Source: Bryobacterales bacterium
Lineage (GTDB): Bacteria; Acidobacteriota; Terriglobia; Bryobacterales; Bryobacteraceae
Assembly (NCBI GenBank): GCA_016716385.1
Contig: JADJWL010000015.1
Location: 1-64,000, forward strand
DNA: 64,000 nt
Reading direction: 5' to 3'
How positions within the stretch are numbered: position 1 is the first letter of the stretch; the number at the start of each line of letters is the position of its first letter. Shown piece after piece: positions 49,260 to 56,344 of this stretch. Under the pieces are notes generated by a model. That model ran no database searches, was not told the DNA's origin, and saw only the letters and a list, made by a program, of their open reading frames with translations. The position numbers and the translations under genes are program-made.

Positions 49260-51242
49260 TCAGAACTCCGCGGCTTCGATCGCCTGATTGAGCTCGATGC
49301 GCAGTTTCGCCAACTCGCGATCCTGCTGGGCGGCCTGGTCGCGCAGGACGGCGAGTTGCTTCTCCTGTTCTTCAAGCTGCCGCGCGTAGGCCTGCACCTG
49401 CGCCTGCTGGCCGGACACGCGGTTGAGGCTGTCGATGTTCTGGCGGATGCGCTGCTGGTCCTGCGCGATGGCGGCCATCTCGTCCTGGGCCTGTTTGCGC
49501 GCGGCTTCGGCGTCCGCGATGCGGCGCTTGATGCCGATGATCTGCTCGATCTGGCGGCGGGCGGCGGCGGACAACGACACGTTCGACGCGTAGGTGACCA
49601 GTACGTCCGGCGTCAGGTTCGTCAGCATTTCAGTCGACTCGATCACCCGCTCCTCCCGCACCACAAACTTCTGTTCAGAGCCCGGGTTGAGCTTCACTTC
49701 GAAGCGGTTCGCGGACGCCGTGGTCTCAACCGGTTTCGGCTCGAGAACGGTGTAGCCGCGCCGCTGGGGCCGCTCGATCCACAATGTCTTGGCCTGCGCG
49801 TCGACGTTGCGGATCGTATACGTAGCCGTGTCCACGACCGCCGCACGCGACGTGAGGACGCCGCGCCGGACGCGGATCTCGCGGACCGCATCGCGGCGTG
49901 CATCGAATGCCGTGCTGATGCGCGTGCCCAGATCCACGGCGTAGCTGATGAGGCGGCGGTCGCCGGATTTGAGCGTCTCCATCAGTGCCTCGCCGCCGTA
50001 GGCGCCCTCGGCGAATACCGTGATGGGGCCGCCGTCGAGCGTCTTGCCGGTCTTGTTGATCAGCTCCGCGGCGGATGTCGGATGCGGCGACGTGTGATTG
50101 GTGTAAACCAGGAGCTTGCGCGCCTCGACAGTCTGCTGCAGAAACGGCAGCATGGCGGATTCCGACGCCCGTACGGTGACCGGCTGCGGCAGGACGTACT
50201 CGAACAGGTCGCCCAGATCCCGGCCTTCCGCGGTGGCGGCCACCGAGCTGGGTGCGGCTTCGCGCTCCATCGCCGGGGCTGGCGCGGCGGCCATCATCGG
50301 CATGCGGGGTGCGGCCTTCGCGCGTCCGGCGACCTGATCGTCCCGCATCAGGTTCTGCAGCGTCGCTTCGTGCACCACCGGCGCCTGGGCGTACTCGTCC
50401 GGCAGGTCGGCTACAGGCCGATTGACGTAGCGGGGCTCGTAGATCGGACTGAGAAAGGAGATGGGACGCCCGGACACCAGCGATAGCCGGACTCCCTGCC
50501 AGTCTTCGCCGGTGGTGTTGTCGATGATCGCCCAGCCTTCGAGCGTCGGTTGGCCAGTCTTTCCGAAGATCAGCCGGTAGCTCGACTTCCAGGCTGGAGA
50601 CGGAACGATGTAGCGCACGGCGATTTCCCTGGCACCGGAGCCGGCCGAGTCAATGAAGACGCCGCGGCGCTCGCGGGAGCGGGTCTGAGCCAGAACGCGC
50701 AGGTACTCCTGAAATTGGGTTTGCAGCGCGGGATCGAGGAAGCTGACGGCGGAGGCGGTCGTGAGCTCCACCGTCATCAGATCCCCCTGCTCATTGAGCA
50801 GGGTCAACTGCTCGCGCGGGGGGGTGTCGTCGCCCGCTTCCTGCAGTCTCCCACCGACGACGGAACCGGAGTACTCGCTCCCGGCCGTGCGGACGCGGAG
50901 GCGGGCGCCCCGCAACTGATCCAGGAAGACGCTGAGCGGCTGATTCGGCTTAATTTGGAAAGGAAAATCACTGAGTTTCCGCTCGGCAGGTTCGGCCGAA
51001 TCATAGCGCACGCCGGCGACCGGGCCGCGCTGGTCGGTGATCGTGAGCGACTTCAGCACGTCGCTCATTTGCTCGGCCTTGAATTCGAGACGCGCCGTCT
51101 CTCCGGCGGCGAGCGTTCCGGAGCGCTCAAAATAGCCGATTCCGTGTTTATAAAGAGTGATGGTTCTGACTGGAAGTTCCGCCGCCATCGCGCCTCCCGT
51201 CGCCACGAGCGCCACCCAATTTAGCAGGGTCCAGGGCCGCAT
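49260..51242 (-). CDS. DUF4139 domain-containing exported protein
   Basis: The protein has 660 aa with signal peptide LLNWVALVATGGAMAAE. The N-terminus RTITLYKHGIGYFERSG (26-42) is followed by LKSLTITDQRGPVAGVRYDS. The DUF4139 part covers about 190-540 (YIVPSPAWKSSYRLIFG, GWAIIDNTTGEDWQGVRLSL, PLPFLQQ-like MLPFLQQTVEARKLLVYTN). A coiled coil occupies the last 100 residues (AEAARKQAQDEMAAIAQDQQ, QLEEQEKQLAVLRDQAAQQD). Related proteins have been linked to mucoidy inhibition, but no activity is known. It is divergent from the outer-membrane barrel gene over 47 bases. Confidence 0.85.
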   Translation of the reverse strand: MRPWTLLNWVALVATGGAMAAELPVRTITLYKHGIGYFERSGTLAAGETARLEFKAEQMSDVLKSLTITDQRGPVAGVRYDSAEPAERKLSDFPFQIKPNQPLSVFLDQLRGARLRVRTAGSEYSGSVVGGRLQEAGDDTPPREQLTLLNEQGDLMTVELTTASAVSFLDPALQTQFQEYLRVLAQTRSRERRGVFIDSAGSGAREIAVRYIVPSPAWKSSYRLIFGKTGQPTLEGWAIIDNTTGEDWQGVRLSLVSGRPISFLSPIYEPRYVNRPVADLPDEYAQAPVVHEATLQNLMRDDQVAGRAKAAPRMPMMAAAPAPAMEREAAPSSVAATAEGRDLGDLFEYVLPQPVTVRASESAMLPFLQQTVEARKLLVYTNHTSPHPTSAAELINKTGKTLDGGPITVFAEGAYGGEALMETLKSGDRRLISYAVDLGTRISTAFDARRDAVREIRVRRGVLTSRAAVVDTATYTIRNVDAQAKTLWIERPQRRGYTVLEPKPVETTASANRFEVKLNPGSEQKFVVREERVIESTEMLTNLTPDVLVTYASNVSLSAAARRQIEQIIGIKRRIADAEAARKQAQDEMAAIAQDQQRIRQNIDSLNRVSGQQAQVQAYARQLEEQEKQLAVLRDQAAQQDRELAKLRIELNQAIEAAEF

Positions 51243-51289
51243 GCCCCTAGCTTGACATAAGTTTCAGCGACGCGTCACACTTTGTAGGA

Positions 51290-52666
51290 ATGTCTCGCGC
51301 CCCGCGTGCGAATGCCGCGAACTCCTTGTTTTGTTGGGTCGCACTCGGACTCCTCCTCGCACTGCCGTTGCGTGCCCAGGAAGAAGCAGGAGAGCCGGAG
51401 CAACCGGCCTACTCCGGTCCCGCCGTGCTTTCCCGCAGCAGTGGATCGATTCTCCGGCTGCCGCGCGAGAGCGTTCGCTTCCGGCCGATGTTCGGAGTCA
51501 ACGGCGTCTACGACACTTCGTTTGCTGCGGTGTCGGTCGACGAACAGGGCAACCAGATCCAGCAGAACCTCACGGGTGTCGAAGGGACTGCGGGCATCCT
51601 TGGCTTCCGGCGCTTTCGCAGGGGCAACGTGAGCGCGGACTATCGCGGCAACTACCGCCGCTACAACCAGAGTCAACTCTTCAATGGCTCGGACCACTTG
51701 TTCGCCCTTGGATACACCCACCAGGTCAACCGGCAGGTGCAGTTCTCTCTGCGCCAGACCGCAGGCACCTTCCAACGCGGCTTCTTCTTCCCGATGGCTT
51801 TGGGAACTGTGACTCCTGACGAAACGAACATTCCACGCGATGAGATTTTCGATTCAAGAGTCTACTACTCGGACTCCTCTGCCGACGTGACCGTCAGGTT
51901 GTCCGCGCGCTCCTCAGTCAACATGGGAGGCGACGCTTTTGTGGTCCGGCGCAAGGCCTCGGCTCTGTTTGGCGTCACTGGGGGAGGCGCTCGCGCTGAC
52001 TACTCGAGAAGGATGACCCGCAATGTCACGCTGGGTGCACAGTACAACTTCAACAAGTTCAATTTCACGAATTCGTTTGGCGCGACCGACCTGCATACGG
52101 TGGCATTGAACTACGGGCACAGGCTGGGCCGGAGAACCGAGCTTGCTCTCTCAGCTGGCGGAATGCGGGTAGAGTTGCAGTCGCTGCGGTCGGTCCCTGT
52201 CGATCCCGTCTTAGAGGCGATCCTGGGGATTCGAAGCGGTATTGAAGCTTTCTACAACGTGAACTATCTGCCGTACGCATCGATTCGGCTGACGCAGGGC
52301 TACCGGCAAGGTTCCCTGACCGTGTCGGCGTCTTCAGGAGTCACTCCCGGGAATGGACTGCTCCTGACGGCGCGGCAACAACAGTTCAACACGAATTACA
52401 CATACACCGGCATCCGGCGCTGGAATTTCGGATTCGGCCTGTACTACTCCGAAATGAGCGCCGTGACCCAGCAGATTGGCCCGTTTACCACGTACGGCGG
52501 AGGTTCGGGCGCGAGCTACGCGCTCGGTCAAGGACTGCATTTGAACTCGCGTGTTGACTACCGCAAGTTCACCGTCGGGGGTGAATCAAACTTCCTCCGC
52601 TCCGGGGTCCGGTTCACGGTTGGCCTGTCCTACGCGCCCGGCGATTTTCCGCTCACGTTGTGGTGA
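51290..52666 (+). CDS. Predicted outer-membrane beta-barrel protein
   Basis: A 458-aa protein with signal peptide SLFCWVALGLLLALPLRAQ. After a 40-residue linker (EEAGEPEQPAYSGPAVLSRS) the rest consists of alternating polar/aromatic strands separated by turns (VSADYRGNYRRYNQSQLF, LFALGYTHQVNRQVQFSL, LGAQYNFNKFNFTNSFGATD, LALSAGGMRVELQSL, SRVDYRKFTVGG). It ends in a strand with a terminal aromatic residue (FPLTLW), as for BAM-inserted barrels. Perhaps 16-18 strands. No named family recognised; channel or adhesin roles are both possible. A perfect -35 TTGACA lies at 51252-51257 but with a poor -10. The receiver gene overlaps its stop. Confidence 0.72.
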   Translation: MSRAPRANAANSLFCWVALGLLLALPLRAQEEAGEPEQPAYSGPAVLSRSSGSILRLPRESVRFRPMFGVNGVYDTSFAAVSVDEQGNQIQQNLTGVEGTAGILGFRRFRRGNVSADYRGNYRRYNQSQLFNGSDHLFALGYTHQVNRQVQFSLRQTAGTFQRGFFFPMALGTVTPDETNIPRDEIFDSRVYYSDSSADVTVRLSARSSVNMGGDAFVVRRKASALFGVTGGGARADYSRRMTRNVTLGAQYNFNKFNFTNSFGATDLHTVALNYGHRLGRRTELALSAGGMRVELQSLRSVPVDPVLEAILGIRSGIEAFYNVNYLPYASIRLTQGYRQGSLTVSASSGVTPGNGLLLTARQQQFNTNYTYTGIRRWNFGFGLYYSEMSAVTQQIGPFTTYGGGSGASYALGQGLHLNSRVDYRKFTVGGESNFLRSGVRFTVGLSYAPGDFPLTLW

Positions 52667-53043
52667 TGCCTGCACGCATCCTGATTGTCGACGACGACCC
52701 GCTTCTCATCCGGTTCACCGAAAAGTACCTGGTCCGGCACGGCTATGAGGCGCACGGGTGCCGGACGGCCGGTGAAGCGTGGCAGCGCATGTGCAGGAGC
52801 GAGTACGGACTCGTGCTGATCGACGTCAGCCTGCCGGCCGAGCTGGACGCCATGTCGGCGGAAGATCTGGCCTTGCGGCTTCTCGACACGTTTCCGCACG
52901 CCGGGGTCCTCCTGTGGAGCGGGTATCCCTTCAGCCTCGAGGACCTGCGGACGCAATACGGCTCGCGCATCGGCTTCTTGCATAAGCCGTTCACTCCGGC
53001 CGCCCTGCTGGCGGCCGTCGAAGGCGTGGCGCCGCCCGCCTGA
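52666..53043 (+). CDS. Stand-alone response regulator receiver domain
   Basis: The product has 125 aa from the ATG at 52666, which shares one base with the previous stop (TGATG). A single receiver domain: acidic pocket Asp9-Asp10-Asp11 (LIVDDDPLL), phosphoacceptor Asp53 (LVLIDVSLPAEL), Ser85 in place of Thr (VLLWSGYPFS) and Lys107 (GFLHKPFTPAA). No output domain follows and no histidine kinase is nearby, so it acts by protein contact with an unlinked partner. Translational coupling to an outer-membrane barrel gene is unusual for a receiver. Confidence 0.9.
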   Translation: MPARILIVDDDPLLIRFTEKYLVRHGYEAHGCRTAGEAWQRMCRSEYGLVLIDVSLPAELDAMSAEDLALRLLDTFPHAGVLLWSGYPFSLEDLRTQYGSRIGFLHKPFTPAALLAAVEGVAPPA

Positions 53044-53067
53044 GCGCGCTGCTATACTGCGGGTGAC

Positions 53068-53877
53068 ATGGCCGCAGCGTCCTGGCTGCCGGCGATCGCT
53101 CTGCTGGTCCCTTGCTTGTGGAGCCAGAACCCCGGAACCCTGGCGCCGTCCTATTCCGAAGAAAGCATCGTCAACGCCGCAGATCACCGCGCCGGTCACC
53201 TGGCGCCGAATACCCTGGCGACCATCTACGGCAGCCACCTGTCATGGGAACAGCGCGCTGTGGGCGTGGCGGATCTGCGGGGAGGCGCTTTGCCGGACCG
53301 CCTGGCCGGCGTGACCGTCCTGGTGGCGAACATCCCGGCGCCGGTGTTGTTCGTCTCGCCGGGGCAGGTCAACTTTTTGATTCCACCCTCCCTGCGTCCG
53401 GGCCAGGTCACGGTGCGCGTGCAGCGGGACGGAACGGCGGGTCCGGCGGTACGCATCCCGCTGGCGGAAACCGCGCCGGCCGCGTTTCAACTGGATGCCA
53501 CCACCGTCATCGCGACACATCCGGATGGATCGCTGATCGACGGAACGCACCCGGCCGAACCGGGCGGCGCCGCCGTGCTGTATGTGACCGGACTTGGACG
53601 CACGGACCCGGACCAGGTGCCGGGCGCGCTAGCCCTCTATCCGGCGCGCATCGTGGCGGAACGCTCGGTGCGCATCCTGTTTGACGGAGAACCCCTGGCC
53701 GACGACAGCGTGTTCTACGCCGGCGTCACACCCGGATTCGCCGGTCTATACCAAATCAATTTCTGGCTTCCCGATGCACTGCCGGAGGATCCGTTGCTGC
53801 AAGTCCGGGTGAGCGAATCGGCGAGCGTTGGGACCGTCCGATTCCCCACTCGGCCCGTTTCCGCAACCAGTCCCTGA
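53068..53877 (+). CDS. TIGR03437 domain protein (stand-alone, exported)
   Basis: The protein has 269 aa, with signal peptide AAASWLPAIALLVPCLWSQ followed directly by a TIGR03437 domain: IVNAADHRAGHLAPNTLATI, YGSHLSWEQRAV, GVTVLVANIPAPVLFVSPGQ, VNFLIPPSLRPGQVTVRV, GGAAVLYVTGLGRTDPDQVP and GFAGLYQINFWLPDALPED. In Solibacter relatives this domain usually ends large secreted beta-propeller or enzyme proteins (compare 46287-48086); here it is the whole protein. Role unknown, perhaps surface display. A -10-like TATACT at 53053-53058 ends 9 bases before the ATG and no Shine-Dalgarno is seen. Confidence 0.85.
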   Translation: MAAASWLPAIALLVPCLWSQNPGTLAPSYSEESIVNAADHRAGHLAPNTLATIYGSHLSWEQRAVGVADLRGGALPDRLAGVTVLVANIPAPVLFVSPGQVNFLIPPSLRPGQVTVRVQRDGTAGPAVRIPLAETAPAAFQLDATTVIATHPDGSLIDGTHPAEPGGAAVLYVTGLGRTDPDQVPGALALYPARIVAERSVRILFDGEPLADDSVFYAGVTPGFAGLYQINFWLPDALPEDPLLQVRVSESASVGTVRFPTRPVSATSP

Positions 53878-53884
53878 AGATCGT

Positions 53885-53914
53885 TTGTCTTCCTCAATTG
53901 CCCTATGCTATAAA
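53885..53914 (+). promoter_or_regulatory. Probable promoter of the ferredoxin gene
   Basis: TTGTCT (53885-53890) and TATAAA (53909-53914) with an 18-base spacer, in the context GCTATAAA. Transcription from about 53921 would give a leader of nearly 30 bases. An AGGAGG at 53921-53926 lies 22 bases before the ATG, too far to be an ideal ribosome site. Confidence 0.45.
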
Positions 53915-53948
53915 CCCCACAGGAGGCGAAGACCCTCTTCCACCAACT

Positions 53949-54209
53949 ATGGCTTACGTAATCGCTGAACCCTGCATCGGTACGAAGGACACGGCGTGTG
54001 TCGACGCCTGCCCGGTCGACTGCATTCACCCGAAGAAGGACGACCCCCGTCACGCCGAAGAAGAACTGCTCTACATCGACCCGGTCGAATGCATCGACTG
54101 CGGGGCGTGCGTTCCCGTGTGTCCTGTCTCGGCGATTTTCGCCCTGGACGATCTGCCGGAGAAGTGGGCAGACTTCACGCAGCGCAATGCGGCCTATTTC
54201 GGACGCTAA
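53949..54209 (+). CDS. Dicluster ferredoxin
   Basis: An 86-aa cytoplasmic iron-sulfur protein beginning MAYVIAEPCIGTKDTACVDA. Two Cys groups: Cys9-x7-Cys-x3-Cys-x3-Cys in CIGTKDTACVDACPVDC and Cys-x2-Cys-x2-Cys-x3-Cys-Pro in CIDCGACVPVCPV. The long first spacing is that of seven-iron (3Fe-4S plus 4Fe-4S) ferredoxins of the FdxA type, although the cluster content cannot be proven from sequence. The C-terminal tail DLPEKWADFTQRNAAYF is typical. The partner redox enzyme is not local. The gene has its own promoter and ends in a strong terminator, so it is monocistronic. Confidence 0.93.
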   Translation: MAYVIAEPCIGTKDTACVDACPVDCIHPKKDDPRHAEEELLYIDPVECIDCGACVPVCPVSAIFALDDLPEKWADFTQRNAAYFGR

Positions 54210-54232
54210 GCAGCCTGATCCGATCCGCTCTG

Positions 54233-54272
54233 GCGGGCTCCGGTGAAGTAACCTGGAGCCCGCCTTCTTTCG
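54233..54272 (+). terminator. Rho-independent terminator after the ferredoxin gene
   Basis: A perfect 10-bp G+C-rich stem, GGCGGGCTCC (54233-54242) with GGAGCCCGCC (54256-54265), encloses a 13-base loop and is followed by TTCTTTCG. It lies 24 bases after the ferredoxin stop. Confidence 0.85.
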
Positions 54273-54297
54273 TCCTAACTCTTAACACCCCACCAGC

Positions 54298-55536
54298 ATG
54301 CCCTCCGCAGACTACGTCGTCATTCACAACGGAACCGTCCTCACAGATTTCGGAGAGATCCCCAACGGAATGGTGGTGGTCCGCGGCAGGCGGATCGACT
54401 TCGTGGGACGCTTTGAGCCCTCACGCTTTCCCGAAGGCACACACGGCGTGGACGCACGCGGCATGTTCATCGCGCCGGGCTTCGTAGACATCCACGTCCA
54501 TGGCGGCGCGGGCGCAGACTTCATGGACGCCACGGCGGACGCTGTCGAGACAGTCTTTCGCTACCACCTTGCGCACGGGACAACGACTCTTTGTCCGACG
54601 ACGGCAACCGCTCCCCGCGAGGAGATTCTCGAAGCCATCGGAGCGATCGAGCAATACCGCACCGGAGAACAGGCATTCGGACGGGTGCACGGCGTGCACG
54701 TCGAGGGGCCGTACCTGGCGCCGACAAAGCGAGGGTGTCACCTGCCGGATCAGGTGCGGAGTCCAGAGCCTGGCGAGTGGAAAGCAATTCTGGAACGCGG
54801 CAGGATCGCGTCGATGACACTCGCTCCAGAGTTGCCCGGCGCCCGGCCGTTGATTGAGGCGCTGGTGCGTCAGGGAGCGGTCGCCGCGGCGGGGCACAGT
54901 GAGGCGCTCTATCACGAAATGGAGTCCGCGATGGAGTCGGGAGTCAGCCACGTCACGCACCTGTATTGCGCCATGACAAGCGCACTGAGCAATCGGTGGC
55001 GCGGCACTCCGCATCCCCGCGCCGCCGGCATGCTGGAAGCCGTGTACCTGGAAGACAAGTTGACCAGTGAGCTGATCGCGGACGGAAAGCACCTCGCCGC
55101 GCAAATGGTGCGTCTGGCAGTGCGCATCAAGGGCCCCGAACGTTTGGCGATCGTCACGGACGCCATGCGCGGGGCAGGCATGCCGGATGGGGAATACACG
55201 TTCGGCTCGCGGCGCGGGTCCCGCGCCGTCGTCCGCAACCGCGAGTCGCGCATTCCCGACGGCACCGCTCTGGCCTCCTCGGTCTTCCCCATGAATGAAA
55301 TGGTGCGGATCGTGAAGGAGCAGACGGGGATCCGCTGGTGGGAGGCTGTGCGAATGGCTTCTCTCACTCCAGCCGAAGCCGTCGGCGCGTCGGGCGAGGT
55401 CGGCAGCCTCACGCCCGGCAAGTGGGCGGACATCGTGCTGTTCGACGAGCAGGTTCAGATCCGCCAGGTGTTCCTCGGTGGCCAGCCCGTGCAGGTTCCC
55501 GGACTTTCCCTCGACCCTGCCGGCGATTTATACTGA
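54298..55536 (+). CDS. nagA: N-acetylglucosamine-6-phosphate deacetylase
   Basis: A 412-aa amidohydrolase that converts GlcNAc-6-phosphate to glucosamine-6-phosphate and acetate in amino-sugar recycling. Motifs: APGFVDIHVHGGAGADFMD near 60-78 (the usual HxH metal motif), HGTTTLCPTTAT near 100, HVEGPYLAPTKRGCHLPDQV near 138-157 with the metal Glu, AAGHSEALYHEM near 200, GVSHVTHLYCAMTS near 217-230 with the second His, and the catalytic Asp in IVTDAMRGAGMPDGEY near 283. All core residues are present. No nagB or PTS gene is adjacent. It sits between the ferredoxin terminator and rpmH. Confidence 0.93.
   Translation: MPSADYVVIHNGTVLTDFGEIPNGMVVVRGRRIDFVGRFEPSRFPEGTHGVDARGMFIAPGFVDIHVHGGAGADFMDATADAVETVFRYHLAHGTTTLCPTTATAPREEILEAIGAIEQYRTGEQAFGRVHGVHVEGPYLAPTKRGCHLPDQVRSPEPGEWKAILERGRIASMTLAPELPGARPLIEALVRQGAVAAAGHSEALYHEMESAMESGVSHVTHLYCAMTSALSNRWRGTPHPRAAGMLEAVYLEDKLTSELIADGKHLAAQMVRLAVRIKGPERLAIVTDAMRGAGMPDGEYTFGSRRGSRAVVRNRESRIPDGTALASSVFPMNEMVRIVKEQTGIRWWEAVRMASLTPAEAVGASGEVGSLTPGKWADIVLFDEQVQIRQVFLGGQPVQVPGLSLDPAGDLY
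55529..55534 (+). promoter_or_regulatory. -10-like box before rpmH
   Basis: TATACT overlaps the end of nagA. No good -35 is visible. It would serve the rpmH-rnpA-yidD-yidC cluster with a leader of about 55 bases containing AAGGAG at 55555-55560, which is too far from the rpmH ATG for normal use. Confidence 0.35.
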
Positions 55537-55595
55537 AGAGATCGCATTGCGGGTAAGGAGATAGCGGCCGACCGCTTCGGACGCCGGATACAGAC

Positions 55596-55745
55596 ATGCC
55601 AAAGAGAACATTTCAACCTAACAGACGCCGCCGCGCAAAGACGCACGGCTTTCGCGTGCGGATGCGCACCAGCACCGGCCGCGCGGTGATTGCGCGGAGG
55701 CGCGCCCGCGGCCGGAAGAAGCTCACCGTCAGCTCGGAGCGCTGA
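55596..55745 (+). CDS. rpmH: 50S ribosomal protein L34
   Basis: A 49-aa, very basic protein beginning MPKRTFQPNRRRRAKTHGF and continuing with RVRMRTSTGRAVIARRRARG, then RKKLTVSSER. It matches L34 over its full length, including the invariant KRTFQP start and the TKTGR-like TSTGRAVI turn. It binds 23S rRNA in the large subunit. It is the usual first gene of the rpmH-rnpA cluster; the rnpA start follows 24 bases later. Confidence 0.97.
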   Translation: MPKRTFQPNRRRRAKTHGFRVRMRTSTGRAVIARRRARGRKKLTVSSER

Positions 55746-55769
55746 CGGCCGGCGCGCGCCGGGCCTTTC

Positions 55770-56129
55770 ATGGAGCCGGAAAGGCAAGATGAGTCGTTAC
55801 CGAAAGTGGCCCGCCTGCTCTGTTCCCGCGAGTTCCGCAAGGTTTATGATGAAGGAACAAAGTATTCTGGTCCGTTGTTTGCGGCCTTCTGCAGGAAGAC
55901 CGGAGGCCGGGACATGGCTCGAGTGGGCTTCACGGTCCCACGGGCCGTAGGCAAAGCAGTTGTGCGCAACCGGATCAAGCGGCGCATGCGCGAGGTGTTC
56001 CGGCGACGGCTGAGGCACGTGGGTTCAGGGTGGGAGATTGTGGTGAATCCGCGGAGGAAGGTCGCGACCGCGGCCGCCGCTGAGATCGAACGGGAAGTGG
56101 ATAGACTCCTACAGCGATGCGAAAGCTGA
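55770..56129 (+). CDS. rnpA: Ribonuclease P protein component
   Basis: A 119-aa basic protein, the cofactor of RNase P RNA in 5' maturation of tRNAs. It has ARLLCSREFRKVYDEGTKYS near 14-33, RVGFTVPRAVGKAVVRNRIKRRMREVFRR near 51-79 with the family's RNR signature (VVRNRIKRRMRE), and WEIVVNPRRKVATAAAAEIE. The ATG at 55770 gives a slightly longer N-terminus than usual (MEPERQDESLPKV); no other start lies before the domain. The last 13 bases overlap yidD. Confidence 0.95.
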   Translation: MEPERQDESLPKVARLLCSREFRKVYDEGTKYSGPLFAAFCRKTGGRDMARVGFTVPRAVGKAVVRNRIKRRMREVFRRRLRHVGSGWEIVVNPRRKVATAAAAEIEREVDRLLQRCES

Positions 56130-56326
56130 TTGCCGGATTCCTTCGCGCGTACCAGTGGGGTATCTCCCCGCTCCTCCCCTCCGCGTGCCGCTTCTATCCC
56201 ACCTGTTCGGAGTACATGCGGCAGGCCGTTTTGAAGTATGGCGCCCTCCAGGGCGTTTGGATGGGCATCAAGCGGCTCGGCCGGTGCCACCCCCTCCATG
56301 CGGGCGGCATTGATCCAGTGAAGTAG
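56117..56326 (+). CDS. yidD: Membrane protein insertion efficiency factor YidD
   Basis: A 69-aa protein with the family pattern RAYQWGISPLLPSACRFYPT (11-30), CSEYMRQAVLKYGALQGVWM, and RLGRCHPLHAGGIDPV. The three cysteines in ACRFYPTCSEY and RCHP are conserved. It is thought to assist YidC and SecYEG at the inner membrane. It overlaps rnpA and is followed by yidC after 18 bases, the standard order. Confidence 0.96.
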   Translation: MRKLIAGFLRAYQWGISPLLPSACRFYPTCSEYMRQAVLKYGALQGVWMGIKRLGRCHPLHAGGIDPVK

Positions 56327-56344
56327 ACGCAACCACGAAATTCA

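Noticed and set aside
49258..49375. An N-terminal extension of the enolase-superfamily gene at 48092-49258
   Set aside because: It overlaps the coding end of the DUF4139 gene in another frame and has no similarity; the GTG at 49258 gives the RRRTFLG leader.
54210..55595. Replication origin near rpmH
   Set aside because: No DnaA-box cluster or AT-rich unwinding region was seen, and dnaA is absent.
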